Assembly: GCA_965214085.1 (NCBI GenBank)
Contig: OZ243937.1
Coordinates: 124,001-188,000 of the forward strand
Direction: 5' to 3'
DNA length: 64,000 nucleotides
Origin: UBA6055 sp965214085
GTDB lineage: Bacteria; Chloroflexota; Anaerolineae; Aggregatilineales; Phototrophicaceae
Notes under the pieces: model-generated
Told to the model about the DNA's origin: nothing
Databases searched by the model: none
What the model saw: only the letters and a program-made list of their open reading frames with translations
Made by a program: the position numbers and the translations under genes
In this document: in pieces, positions 1 to 7,210 of the stretch
Layout of the letters: each line of letters opens with the position of its first letter
How positions within the stretch are numbered: the first letter of the stretch is position 1

Positions 1-725
1 AAGGCATCGCGCAGCGTTTCGCTGCTGAAGGCGCGCGCGTCGGCATTCTGGATTTGGATGCGGACGCTTGCCAGGCGGTAGTCGGCGAGATCGAAGCGGC
101 GGGAGGAGTCGCGCTGGCCGCGGCGGCCGATATCAGTGATGAGGGGCAGGTTGAGGCGGCGGCAAGCCAAGTGCGCGACCGCTTTGGAACGATCAATGTC
201 TTGGTCAATAATGCGGCGGTGATGCCGGTCGGCGCGCTGCACGAGACCAGCCTGGCGGACTTTGATCGCTGTGTGGCGGTCAACTTGCGCGGGACCTACC
301 TGGTCTGCGGCGCAGTCATCCCGGGCATGATTGCGGCTGGGGGCGGCAGCATCATCCACATCGCCAGCGTGACGGGCATCCTTGGTCTGCCGCGTCTCGC
401 CGCCTATTCGATGACGAAGGGCGCCTTGATCGCGCTGACCCGCGCCATGTCCACGGATTACGCGGCGCAAGGGATCCGCAGCAACAGCGTATCGCCGGGC
501 ACGATTGATTCGCCCATGCTGCATGAATTTGTGGCTTGGCAAAGCGACCCGGAAGCGCTGCTGCGCCAATACGACGCCATGCACCCGCTGGGGCGGGTCG
601 GCAGCATTGACGATGTGGCGAACGTCTGCTTGTTTCTGGCCTCCGATGAAGCCAGCTTTGTCACCGGCGCCAACTATACCGTGGACGGCGGATTAAGCGT
701 CAAGGGCGAGCAGCCGCAAGATTAG
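1..725 (+). CDS. SDR-family NAD(P)-dependent oxidoreductase, 5' end outside window
   Basis: Short-chain dehydrogenase/reductase that would oxidise or reduce a hydroxyl or keto group with NAD(P)H. The reading frame is open from base 3 (beginning GIAQRFAAEGARVGIL), so the window cuts the gene inside the Rossmann nucleotide-binding motif. Visible family marks are NNAAV after the fourth strand, the catalytic Ser in IHIASVTG, Tyr-x3-Lys in YSMTK, and the C-terminal substrate lid with the usual ending VDGGLSVKG. It is followed by a repeat-rich gap and then by an FAH-family hydrolyase and an enolase-superfamily dehydratase. A sugar or sugar-acid dehydrogenase is therefore a reasonable guess, but the substrate cannot be read from the sequence. 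Confidence 0.9.
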   Translation, partial: GIAQRFAAEGARVGILDLDADACQAVVGEIEAAGGVALAAAADISDEGQVEAAASQVRDRFGTINVLVNNAAVMPVGALHETSLADFDRCVAVNLRGTYLVCGAVIPGMIAAGGGSIIHIASVTGILGLPRLAAYSMTKGALIALTRAMSTDYAAQGIRSNSVSPGTIDSPMLHEFVAWQSDPEALLRQYDAMHPLGRVGSIDDVANVCLFLASDEASFVTGANYTVDGGLSVKGEQPQD

Positions 726-794
726 ATTCAGCACAGAGACTCAGAGAGCACAGAAGTAAATTCGAGTTAATCCTGCAGCAAACAAACTCGCTAC

Positions 795-838
795 AAAAGC
801 TCCCCTTCCCTAGCTCGGGCAAGGGGCCGGGGGATGGG
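795..838. repeat. G/C-rich intergenic repeat, CTCCCCTTCCCT type
   Basis: A stretch beginning CTCCCCTTCCCTAGCTCGGG and ending GGGCCGGGGGATGGGG. Closely similar stretches lie at 62611-62656 and, more degenerate, at 58022-58072. All three are intergenic. It can fold on itself through the CCCCTT and AAGGGG arms. The rest of gap 726-958 holds a CACAGAG-type repeat (about 732-755) and a solo end of the 150-bp inverted-repeat element (864-889). Confidence 0.6.
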
Positions 839-863
839 GTAAGCAAAGAGGCATTCCACATTC

Positions 864-889
864 GCATGACTCACTTGGTTTTACTGAGG
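864..889. repeat. Solo terminal end of the ~150-bp inverted-repeat element
   Basis: The segment starts GCATGACTCACTTGGTTTTA and matches the right terminal inverted repeat of the complete copies at 3283-3431 and 32864-33019. No partner end or internal section is present nearby, so this is a remnant or single end. Confidence 0.55.
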
Positions 890-958
890 AAAGCTGCAAG
901 ATAAGAGAAGTTTCACGGTGGAACAGAGGTCGCCAACAGGACAATGAAGGAGAGAGCA

Positions 959-1870
959 ATGAGCGATTCGCCATTTTCGCCATTCTTGGTTCGTTATTTT
1001 CAGCCGGGGGAGGGCGCGCGCCTTGGCGTCCTGCGCGGCGAAACCGTGCATGACATCAGCCACTGCTTCCCGGTGCTGGTGAATGTCTTCCGCGATTCTG
1101 TCGGCGATGTCGCCGGTTTGATCGCGGCCGTGTCGCGCGCGGCTAAGGATTCCACTCGCCGCTTCCCGGCCAGCGATCTCGATAACGCGCCCGGCGCCGC
1201 CGTCGCGCATTGGCTGCCGCCGCTGGACGAACAAGAGGTTTGGGCGGCCGGCGTCACGTACCTCGACAGCCGCAAAGCCCGCCAGGAAGAAGCGGCCGAC
1301 GGCGGCGATGTCTACGCCCGCGTCTACACGGCCGAGCGTCCGGAGATCTTCTTCAAGGCATCGTCCAAGAATACCGTTGGTCATCTGGACGCGGCCGGTT
1401 TCCGCGCCGATTCCAACTGGAATGTGCCCGAGCCGGAATTGGGGCTGGTCGTCAACCCGGCAATGGAAATGCTGGGCTTCACCATCGGCAATGATATGAG
1501 CAGCCGCGACATCGAAGGCGCCAACCCGCTCTATCTGCCGCAGGCGAAAGTCTATACCGCCTCTTGCGCCCTCGGTCCCGGCATCTTGCTGGCGCCGTCA
1601 ACTGAATGGCCCGATACCACCATCCGCCTCGTTATCAGCCGCGCCGGCGCTGATGTCTTCAGCGGCTCGGTCGCCACCGACCAGATCAAACGCGGGATTC
1701 CCGAGCTACTAGACTACTTGGGGCGCAGCAATAGCTATCCCGGCGGCGTCTTCCTGCTGACTGGCACGGCGATAGTGCCGCCCGCCGATTTCACGCTGCA
1801 AGCCGACGATGTCGCCAGCATCAGCATTGATGGCATCGGCACGCTGCGCAATCGCGTCATGGAAGTGTAA
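959..1870 (+). CDS. Fumarylacetoacetate hydrolase (FAH) family protein, probable 2-keto-3-deoxy sugar-acid hydrolyase
   Basis: Mg-dependent FAH-fold enzyme of about 303 residues. The core shows the family sequence WAAGVTYLDS, then EIFFKASSKNTVGH, the metal-site acidic cluster VPEPELGLVV and GNDMSSRDIEG. This resembles the 2-keto-3-deoxy-D-arabinonate/xylonate dehydratase subgroup more than true fumarylacetoacetase. An in-frame ATG lies at 944, but the ATG at 959 is preceded at proper spacing by AAGGAG and is preferred. It is tightly followed by an M24 gene and an enolase-superfamily dehydratase, which together with the upstream SDR suggest an oxidative (non-phosphorylating) sugar-acid route. 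The subgroup assignment is from memory of the family and the substrate is inferred. Confidence 0.85.
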   Translation: MSDSPFSPFLVRYFQPGEGARLGVLRGETVHDISHCFPVLVNVFRDSVGDVAGLIAAVSRAAKDSTRRFPASDLDNAPGAAVAHWLPPLDEQEVWAAGVTYLDSRKARQEEAADGGDVYARVYTAERPEIFFKASSKNTVGHLDAAGFRADSNWNVPEPELGLVVNPAMEMLGFTIGNDMSSRDIEGANPLYLPQAKVYTASCALGPGILLAPSTEWPDTTIRLVISRAGADVFSGSVATDQIKRGIPELLDYLGRSNSYPGGVFLLTGTAIVPPADFTLQADDVASISIDGIGTLRNRVMEV

Positions 1871-1881
1871 GGAGCGAGAAC

Positions 1882-3279
1882 TTGCGCCGCGTCTCACTGT
1901 CTAAGCTACGACTGCCGCAATTTGGCACAGCCACGCTGCAGCCTGAGATTCCGGCCGCCACCTACGAAGCGCGTATCGCCGCCGCGCTGGATGGCTCCAC
2001 TGAAGTTGGTTACGACGCGCTAATAGTCTACGGCGATCGCGAGCACGCCGCTAATGTCGCTTACTTGACCGGCTACGACCCGCGCTTTGAAGAAACCCTG
2101 CTGATTCTGCGCGGCGGGCAGCGGCCGGTCCTCTTGCTCGGCAACGAGGGCATGAGCTACAGCGCTGTCTCGCCCGTCGATTTGGAGCGCGTCCTCTACC
2201 AGACATTTAGCCTGCTGGGTCAACCGCGCGGGGAAAGCCCTCCGCTCATAGACATCCTTGAGGCGGCCCGCCTGGAACACGGGCAGCGGCTGGGCATCGT
2301 CGGCTGGAAAAGCTTCGACAAGCGCGAATCAGCACAGCCGGAGCGAACGCTGGAAATCCCCGCCTTCATTGTCGAAGCGCTGACGGAAATCGTGGGCGAC
2401 CGCGATCTCCTGCGCAACGCCAATGACATCTTCATGAATCCAGCCGCTGGCTTGCGCGCGGTCAACGATGTCGATCAACTGGCATATTTCGAATTCGCCG
2501 CGGCCCACAGTTCGCAAGCCTTGCGTGATATGATCTTCGCCATCCAGCCCGGCTTGACCGAGTTCGACGCAGTGCGGCTGATGCGGCTCGCGGGTTTGCC
2601 GCAATCCTGTCATCTGATGTTTTCCAGCGGCGACCGCAGTCAGCTCGGCTTGGGCAGCCCCACATTGCGACGCATGCAGCTGGGCGACCCTACCTTCGTG
2701 GCTTATGGCGTATGGGGCGCGCTTACTGCTCGCGGCGGCTGGCTGGCGCGTGACGAAAGCGATCTGCCCGTAGGCGCGCGCGATTATGTTGAAGTGCTGG
2801 TCGCGCCTTATTTCCGCGCTATCGTCGCTTGGTACGAGGCGGTCGGCATCGGCGTGACCGGCGGCGAACTGCAGGCCATCATCGACGCGCATCTAGGCGA
2901 CCCCTTCTTCGGTATTGGCTTGAATCCGGGGCATCTCATCCATCTGGACGAATGGCTGCACACGCCGATTTACGCCGGCTCGGAGATTCGGCTGCGCTCG
3001 GGCATGGCGCTGCAAGTCGACGTCATCCCGGCCACGCGCTCGCCCTATCACAGCACTAATATCGAGGATGGCATTGCCCTGGCGGATTTTGATTTGCGCA
3101 AAGCCTTTTGGCAGAAGTATCCCGCCGCCTGGGATCGCATCCAAAAGCGCCGCAACTTTATGCGCAATACGCTCGGCATCAAGCTCAAGCCGGAAGTGCT
3201 GCCCCTCTCGAACATTCCCGCCTACCTGCCGCCTTTCTGGCTGTCGCCAGAGCGGGCGATGCGGGTCTCGACCGGTTGA
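1882..3279 (+). CDS. M24 family (pita-bread fold) peptidase/creatinase homologue
   Basis: About 465 residues with the two-domain layout of the aminopeptidase P/creatinase family: an N-terminal creatinase-like domain (residues about 30-170, with DALIVYGDREHAANVAYLTG) and a C-terminal pita-bread domain. The usual metal-binding His/Asp/Glu signatures are weak here. LNPGHLIHLDEW and GMALQVDVIP stand where GHGIG and EP motifs would be expected, so it may be a non-peptidase member. The start is a TTG eleven bases after the stop of the previous gene, with GGAG immediately upstream at good spacing. It sits between the FAH protein and the dehydratase in one operon; no function is proposed beyond the fold. 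Confidence 0.7.
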   Translation: MRRVSLSKLRLPQFGTATLQPEIPAATYEARIAAALDGSTEVGYDALIVYGDREHAANVAYLTGYDPRFEETLLILRGGQRPVLLLGNEGMSYSAVSPVDLERVLYQTFSLLGQPRGESPPLIDILEAARLEHGQRLGIVGWKSFDKRESAQPERTLEIPAFIVEALTEIVGDRDLLRNANDIFMNPAAGLRAVNDVDQLAYFEFAAAHSSQALRDMIFAIQPGLTEFDAVRLMRLAGLPQSCHLMFSSGDRSQLGLGSPTLRRMQLGDPTFVAYGVWGALTARGGWLARDESDLPVGARDYVEVLVAPYFRAIVAWYEAVGIGVTGGELQAIIDAHLGDPFFGIGLNPGHLIHLDEWLHTPIYAGSEIRLRSGMALQVDVIPATRSPYHSTNIEDGIALADFDLRKAFWQKYPAAWDRIQKRRNFMRNTLGIKLKPEVLPLSNIPAYLPPFWLSPERAMRVSTG

Positions 3280-3282
3280 TAA

Positions 3283-3431
3283 CACAGAAGTAGGACCAGG
3301 TAAGTCATGCAAATTTTGCTAAAGCAACGATATGTAGGGGCGACAGCCCGAAACCACAAGTTGCAGCTGACCAGATTGGTCGCCCCTACAAGGCTAGCTT
3401 TTCGCATGACTAACTTGGTTTTACTTCTGTG
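3283..3431. mobile_element. MITE-like element, copy A (about 150 bp with 28-bp imperfect terminal inverted repeats)
   Basis: The left end 3283-3310 (starting CACAGAAGTAGGACCAGG) and the reverse complement of the right end 3404-3431 (starting CACAGAAGTAAAACCAAG) agree at 24 of 28 bases. Inside is a hairpin module that begins TGTAGGGGCGAC and closes GGTCGCCCCTACA. Copies lie at 31566-31721 (opposite orientation) and 32864-33019. There is no open frame inside, and no clear target duplication was seen. It fills the gap between the M24 gene and the dehydratase gene. Confidence 0.7.
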
Positions 3432-3457
3432 ATGAAATGAAAGGCGAAAATACGAGC

Positions 3458-4657
3458 ATGAAAATCACCGCCATCGAGACCCTGCAATGGAAAGCCTACC
3501 CGCGGCTGATGACCGTGCGCGTCCACAGCGACAGCGGCATCATCGGCTTGGGCGAGACCGCCGACAAGATCCCGGGCGCCAAAGCCGCGCTTCATGGCAC
3601 CATCGCGCCGCTCGTCTTAGGGCAGGACCCGCTTGATATCGAGGGGCTCTGGCGCTTTGTGATGGACAACATCATGTATCACGGTTATGCCGGCGCCGAG
3701 ACACGCGCCCTCTCCGCCTTTGAAGTCGCGCTGTGGGACATCATGGGCAAGCATTATGGCGCGCCGCTCTATCATTTGCTGGGCGGCAAAACGCGCGCCG
3801 AAGTCCCGACCTACAACACCTGCATCGGCTTCGGCGATTGCCAGGATTACGCCGCTTGGCACGAAGACGCCGGAGCGCTGGCGCAGAGCTTGCTCGATGA
3901 CGAAATCTACGCCATGAAGATTTGGCCCTTCGATCAATTCAGCGAGCGCAGTTTCGGCCAACGCATCACCAGAGCCGAAATCGAAAAAGGACTGATTCCG
4001 ATCAAGCAGATTCGTGACGCCGTCGGCGAGCGCATGGACATCGGCATCGAGTGCCATTTTCGCTGGAACCGCGTCAGTATGGAGCGCATCGCCCGCGCGC
4101 TCGAACCTTACGATATTCTGTTTCTCGAGGAGGTTTTGCCGCCGGTTTACCCCGACGAAATCAAAGCGCTGGCACAGAAAACCAGCATCCCCATCATCGG
4201 CTCCGAATTGCTGTTGACCCGCTGGCAATATCGCGAATGGCTGGAGAAACAGGTCTGCCAGATATTGATGACCGATGCCGTCTGGAATGGCGGCATTGCC
4301 GAAACGCGCAAGATCGCCAACCTGGCCGAGACCTTCGGCGTGCCCCTGGTCTTGCACAATATCGCCGGCGCCATCTGCCACGCCGCCTGTATGCACCTCG
4401 GCGCCCATATCCCCAACTTGTATTACGTCGAGTCGGTGCGCGCCTTCTATAAGGAGTATTTCGACGTACTGACCGACTTCAAGCCCACGGTAAGCGACGG
4501 CCATCTGGATATCCCCGCGGGACCGGGCTTGGGCGTCAATCTGCGCGAATCGGCGCTGCAGCGTGATGACCTCATCCGCGCAGTATCGGACGGCGAGGGC
4601 TTGGCGCGCGGCCGCCGCGCCATGGGCGATCACTGGGCGGTGGAGGAGATTCGTTGA
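3458..4657 (+). CDS. Enolase-superfamily (mandelate racemase/sugar-acid dehydratase type) enzyme
   Basis: A protein of 399 residues with an N-terminal capping domain (1-120) and a TIM-like barrel. Expected catalytic positions are visible: Lys154 in YAMKIWPF, metal ligands Glu198 (GIECHFRW), Glu224 (LFLEEVLP) and Glu250 (IGSELLL), and a general base His300 in VLHNIAG. Such enzymes abstract the alpha proton of a sugar acid and eliminate water to give a 2-keto-3-deoxy acid, which a downstream FAH hydrolyase would then process. ATG 3458 is preferred over ATG 3437 because homologues begin at MKIT. The last 14 codons recur as an isolated remnant at 5379-5425. Confidence 0.9.
   Translation: MKITAIETLQWKAYPRLMTVRVHSDSGIIGLGETADKIPGAKAALHGTIAPLVLGQDPLDIEGLWRFVMDNIMYHGYAGAETRALSAFEVALWDIMGKHYGAPLYHLLGGKTRAEVPTYNTCIGFGDCQDYAAWHEDAGALAQSLLDDEIYAMKIWPFDQFSERSFGQRITRAEIEKGLIPIKQIRDAVGERMDIGIECHFRWNRVSMERIARALEPYDILFLEEVLPPVYPDEIKALAQKTSIPIIGSELLLTRWQYREWLEKQVCQILMTDAVWNGGIAETRKIANLAETFGVPLVLHNIAGAICHAACMHLGAHIPNLYYVESVRAFYKEYFDVLTDFKPTVSDGHLDIPAGPGLGVNLRESALQRDDLIRAVSDGEGLARGRRAMGDHWAVEEIR
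4611..4651 (+). repeat. 41-bp direct repeat, copy 1 (end of the dehydratase gene)
   Basis: The segment begins GCCGCCGCGCCATGGGCGAT and is identical over 41 bases to 5379-5419. Here it encodes the C-terminus RRAMGDHWAVEEI of the dehydratase, followed by CGT TGA. Confidence 0.85.
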
Positions 4658-4719
4658 GCAATGGCGAAAAAATGCCCCAGCTGATCAGCAGGGGCATGGT
4701 ATATCAACTACGGGGCCTT

Positions 4720-4944
4720 CTATTTGCGCTTATGGAGTACGGGCTGCAATAGCCAGTAATACAGTAAAACTACAATCGGAGAGAGGATGGGAACAGAGAT
4801 GAGCAGCAACAGCCATAGGAGCCGACTGGTCGTATTGTTTTCCCGGCGACATACATAGATAAACGCGATCACTGATAATCCGACCACCGCGATGATCCAA
4901 GGCAGGAATTCGTTCGGGGTCATTCCCATTCCATCCGGTGTCAT
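4720..4944 (-). CDS. Small membrane protein, two predicted transmembrane helices, PLDc_N-like
   Basis: 74 residues. Helix one is about residues 13-30 (LPWIIAVVGLSVIAFIYV), then a basic turn CRRENN, then a second helix rich in Leu/Pro (LLWLLLLISVPILSPIVVLL) and a basic tail HKRK. The W-x2-hydrophobic-P-x2-P arrangement resembles the short N-terminal membrane domain found before phospholipase D/cardiolipin synthase domains, but no enzyme domain follows. The ATG has an excellent AGGAGG eight bases upstream, which makes translation very likely. It is the last of four small genes running on this strand from 5819, and its 77-residue neighbour at 5491-5724 has the same layout. Function unknown. Confidence 0.7.
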   Translation of the reverse strand: MTPDGMGMTPNEFLPWIIAVVGLSVIAFIYVCRRENNTTSRLLWLLLLISVPILSPIVVLLYYWLLQPVLHKRK

Positions 4945-5069
4945 TTTCTCCGCCTCCTAAATCCGACGATTGCCTGGGCAAGTGTCTGGGTGGTAAAGGC
5001 GATTTGATAAAGAGAGGCAAGTAACAACCCCCGCTGTCGGGCGAGGGTTGCGGTTGCATTTTCCGCCTC

Positions 5070-5225
5070 TTAATGGCGTTTCGATTTTTCGTCCTTATTC
5101 AGCTTATGTAGATACAGCGCGAGCTCTCTCAAGAGGCGGATGAGCTGGTATAGGGCAAGCGCAACGAAAAGTCTGATGCCAACAGAGACAAGGATCGAGA
5201 TGACAAGGGAATTGGTGTCGAACAC
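5070..5225 (-). CDS. Small single-helix membrane protein
   Basis: 51 residues from a GTG start with GGAGGA six bases upstream; a longer frame from a TTG at 5264 has no ribosome site. It has one hydrophobic helix (about residues 8-28, SLVISILVSVGIRLFVALAL) followed by a charged, amphipathic tail (RLLRELALYLHKLNKDEKSK). It lies between two PLDc_N-like small membrane genes on the same strand. No homologue is recognised; a role with its neighbours in the membrane is only an inference from position. Confidence 0.5.
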   Translation of the reverse strand: MFDTNSLVISILVSVGIRLFVALALYQLIRLLRELALYLHKLNKDEKSKRH

Positions 5226-5378
5226 GATGCTCCTCCGCGCTAAACGTTGAAGCTGCACTTCCAATCTACGATTTCATCATCTTCATCAGACAAAATGAAT
5301 ATCAAATTGTCGATAATGTTGTAAAATCTGCACAAACAGTCTTTCACTGGGCGAGCGATGTACATTCTCGTCATGCTC

Positions 5379-5419
5379 GCCGCCGCGCCATGGGCGATCA
5401 CTGGGCGGTGGAGGAGATT
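5379..5419 (+). repeat. 41-bp direct repeat, copy 2 (detached dehydratase tail)
   Basis: Identical over 41 bases to 4611-4651. In the same reading frame it again encodes RRAMGDHWAVEEIR and a stop, but with AGG TAA instead of CGT TGA. Upstream sequence shows no similarity to the dehydratase, so only the last 14 codons of a gene are present, set among the reverse-strand small genes. Confidence 0.85.
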
Positions 5420-5490
5420 AGGTAAGGATGAGGCGGGCAACAACCCCGCTGGCGGGCGAGGGCTGTGATGGTATTGTCCGGATTCCCCAG

Positions 5491-5724
5491 CTACCATTTT
5501 GCAGTCTGAACCCGCCGTCTCGTGCGGAAGAAATAGAGCATCGCGACGAATTGACCAGCCGGGAGCAAGAAGATGACAATGAGCCAGAACCAGATTGGCA
5601 GGCTGTGCTCGCTCCTCGCCCGACGAATCAACCAGGCGAAGGCTGCGCCGTAAGTCGTGATCCACAGCGCGATGATTGCAGCGAAACCAGGATTGATGCC
5701 CAGGGACGAAATATCAATCATCAT
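5491..5724 (-). CDS. Small membrane protein, two predicted helices, PLDc_N-like
   Basis: 77 residues with helix one about residues 13-33 (GFAAIIALWITTYGAAFAWL), basic turn RRARSEHS, helix two about 43-64 (IWFWLIVIFLLPAGQFVAML) and a basic tail FRTRRR. The layout and the Pro in the second helix match the 74-residue protein at 4720-4944, so the two may be paralogues. Its ATG overlaps the stop of the 32-codon frame 5721-5819 (ATGA), which suggests translational coupling. Function unknown. Confidence 0.65.
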   Translation of the reverse strand: MMIDISSLGINPGFAAIIALWITTYGAAFAWLIRRARSEHSLPIWFWLIVIFLLPAGQFVAMLYFFRTRRRVQTAKW

Positions 5725-5819
5725 GGACTCTTCGCGCTACTGTTGCTCACAGACTCGGAAGGGAATTCCGTGGAAAATGCTAGAGCGAAACTTAGCAAGA
5801 CTGCCAACATCTTCTTCAC
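5721..5819 (-). CDS. 32-residue hydrophobic peptide, possible leader or secreted peptide
   Basis: Reads VKKMLAVLLSFALAFSTEFP and then a Ser-rich end. The GTG start is preceded seven bases upstream by GGAGG, one of the better ribosome sites in this region. The N-terminus (KK, hydrophobic core, small residues) looks like a signal peptide with almost no mature part. The stop codon overlaps the start of the next gene as ATGA, so it may serve to couple or set translation of the membrane protein. It is too short for homology judgement. Confidence 0.45.
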   Translation of the reverse strand: MKKMLAVLLSFALAFSTEFPSESVSNSSAKSP

Positions 5820-5924
5820 GAGATTACCTCCACATGGTCTTGAACCGTATAGCAATAGAAGAATTATTACACCCGCTGAAGTCTCAGTCCTCAAATTAAA
5901 CATAGCCGCTGCCGATATTGACTT

Positions 5925-5953
5925 TTGCCATTCTTTCAATTGGCGGCTATAAT
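5925..5953 (+). promoter_or_regulatory. Sigma-70-type promoter of the RbsABC-like importer
   Basis: -35 TTGCCA (five of six consensus bases), a 17-base spacer, and -10 TATAAT (perfect) at 5948-5953, about 110 bases before the binding-protein start. It is the strongest promoter seen in the window by consensus. Confidence 0.75.
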
Positions 5954-5967
5954 ATAGTGCATAAAGT

Positions 5968-5981
5968 TGGAAGCGCTCTCA
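5968..5981 (+). promoter_or_regulatory. LacI/CcpA-type operator overlapping the transcription start region
   Basis: TGGAAGCGCTCTCA fits the cre/LacI-family consensus TGWAANCGNTNWCA with one mismatch and has a CG centre with near-dyad arms. It lies 14 bases after the -10 box, the usual place for a repressor that blocks elongation. No LacI-family gene is present in the window. Confidence 0.6.
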
Positions 5982-6063
5982 AATGAGTACGCAGCCATAG
6001 GAAATGGTCTTTACAGGCGATGTGCCTGAGACAACGTTTACCAAATAATGGAGGAAACAGGAA

Positions 6064-7050
6064 ATGAAAAAGTTGCTTCGCTTAATCCCGGTGCTGCTCT
6101 TGGCGCTGGGTGTCATGATTGCCGGAATCGGCGGCGTCGGCGCGCAAGACCAGTTGACTTTCAGCATGGTCAGCCACGGCGGTATCGGCAACCCCTTCTG
6201 GGTCGTCGTAATCAAGGGTATGGAAGACGCCTGTACGCTGCTGAACGCGGACTGCGCCTGGCTGTCTGACCCGGTAGACAATATTGATGATATGGCCGGT
6301 TATTGGGACGATGCTTTGGCGCGTAACAATGACGGCATCGGCACCACGGTCCCGAATCCGGAAGTTATCCGCGATGGCGTCAACCGCGCTGGGGAAGCCG
6401 GCATTCCTGTGATCGTCTTTAACACGGCCGATCCCAACGCCGGTACGCCGGACGCGCTGCCGACCCTCTTCTACATCGGCGCCAACGAATTCCTCGGCGG
6501 GCGTTCCAACGCCAACGCTGTGCTTGACGCAGCCGACATGGCCGGCGTCGAAATCGCCAAGGGCGTTTGCCCGATCCAGGAAGTTGGACACAGTGGTTTG
6601 GAAGCTCGCTGCGCGGGCGTCCGCTCGGTCTTTGACGAAGCTGGCATCCCGCTGGAACAGCTGACCATCAATAACGATGTCACAGCCTCCGCCGGTACTT
6701 TCGCCGACTACTTCAGCGCCAACCCCGAAACCAACGCCGTATTCAGCTTGGGCCCCAACCCGGCTAGCTCGCTGAACCTGTACATTCAGGAATCCGGTGT
6801 CATGGCTGGCGATATCTTCGCCACCACGCACGATACCAGCGCTGAGATCTATGAAATGATCCAGAGCGGCTACCTGATCCAGGCCATCGACCAGCAGCCT
6901 TACCTGCAAGGTTTCGAGACGATCATGTGGCTCTACCTGAACAGCCAGTTCCAGATGGCGCCGGGTGGCGACATTCTGACCGGTCCTGGTGTCATCGACG
7001 GCGGCAACGTTGATGCCATCATCGAACTTACCGCTCAAGGCTATCGCTAA
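6064..7050 (+). CDS. Sugar ABC transporter substrate-binding protein (RbsB/Peripla_BP_4 type)
   Basis: 328 residues with a signal peptide (MKKLLRLIPVLLLALGVMIA, cleavage near VGAQD) and a type I periplasmic-binding fold: SMVSHGGIGNPFWVVVIKGM at the start, a hinge-adjacent PVIVFNTAD, and the second lobe with VFSLGPNPASS and a C-terminal AIDQQPYLQGFETIMW. It binds a monosaccharide or related ligand outside the membrane and delivers it to the permease. GGAGGAAACAGGAA precedes the ATG. It is the first gene of the operon behind a strong promoter and operator, and is separated from the permease by a terminator-like hairpin at 7071-7102. The substrate is not determinable. Confidence 0.93.
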   Translation: MKKLLRLIPVLLLALGVMIAGIGGVGAQDQLTFSMVSHGGIGNPFWVVVIKGMEDACTLLNADCAWLSDPVDNIDDMAGYWDDALARNNDGIGTTVPNPEVIRDGVNRAGEAGIPVIVFNTADPNAGTPDALPTLFYIGANEFLGGRSNANAVLDAADMAGVEIAKGVCPIQEVGHSGLEARCAGVRSVFDEAGIPLEQLTINNDVTASAGTFADYFSANPETNAVFSLGPNPASSLNLYIQESGVMAGDIFATTHDTSAEIYEMIQSGYLIQAIDQQPYLQGFETIMWLYLNSQFQMAPGGDILTGPGVIDGGNVDAIIELTAQGYR

Positions 7051-7070
7051 GCCGACCGCGGCAATCGCAG

Positions 7071-7102
7071 TGGGTGGGGAGCATTTCCCCACCCATTTTG
7101 TT
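7071..7102 (+). terminator. Rho-independent terminator/attenuator between binding-protein and permease genes
   Basis: A perfect ten-base stem, TGGGTGGGGA and TCCCCACCCA, with a five-base loop GCATT, followed by TTTTGTTCTTT. Placed in the middle of the operon it would let most transcripts stop after the binding protein and a minority continue into the permease and ATPase. Confidence 0.85.
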
Positions 7103-7210
7103 CTTTGTTGAGAGTTATACGAGAATCGCACGGCCGGGTCCACTACGGGTTGCCCGGCGCCCGAATATATTTTGCCTCATTGACATTTAGACAAAGTCGA
7201 GAAATTGCTT

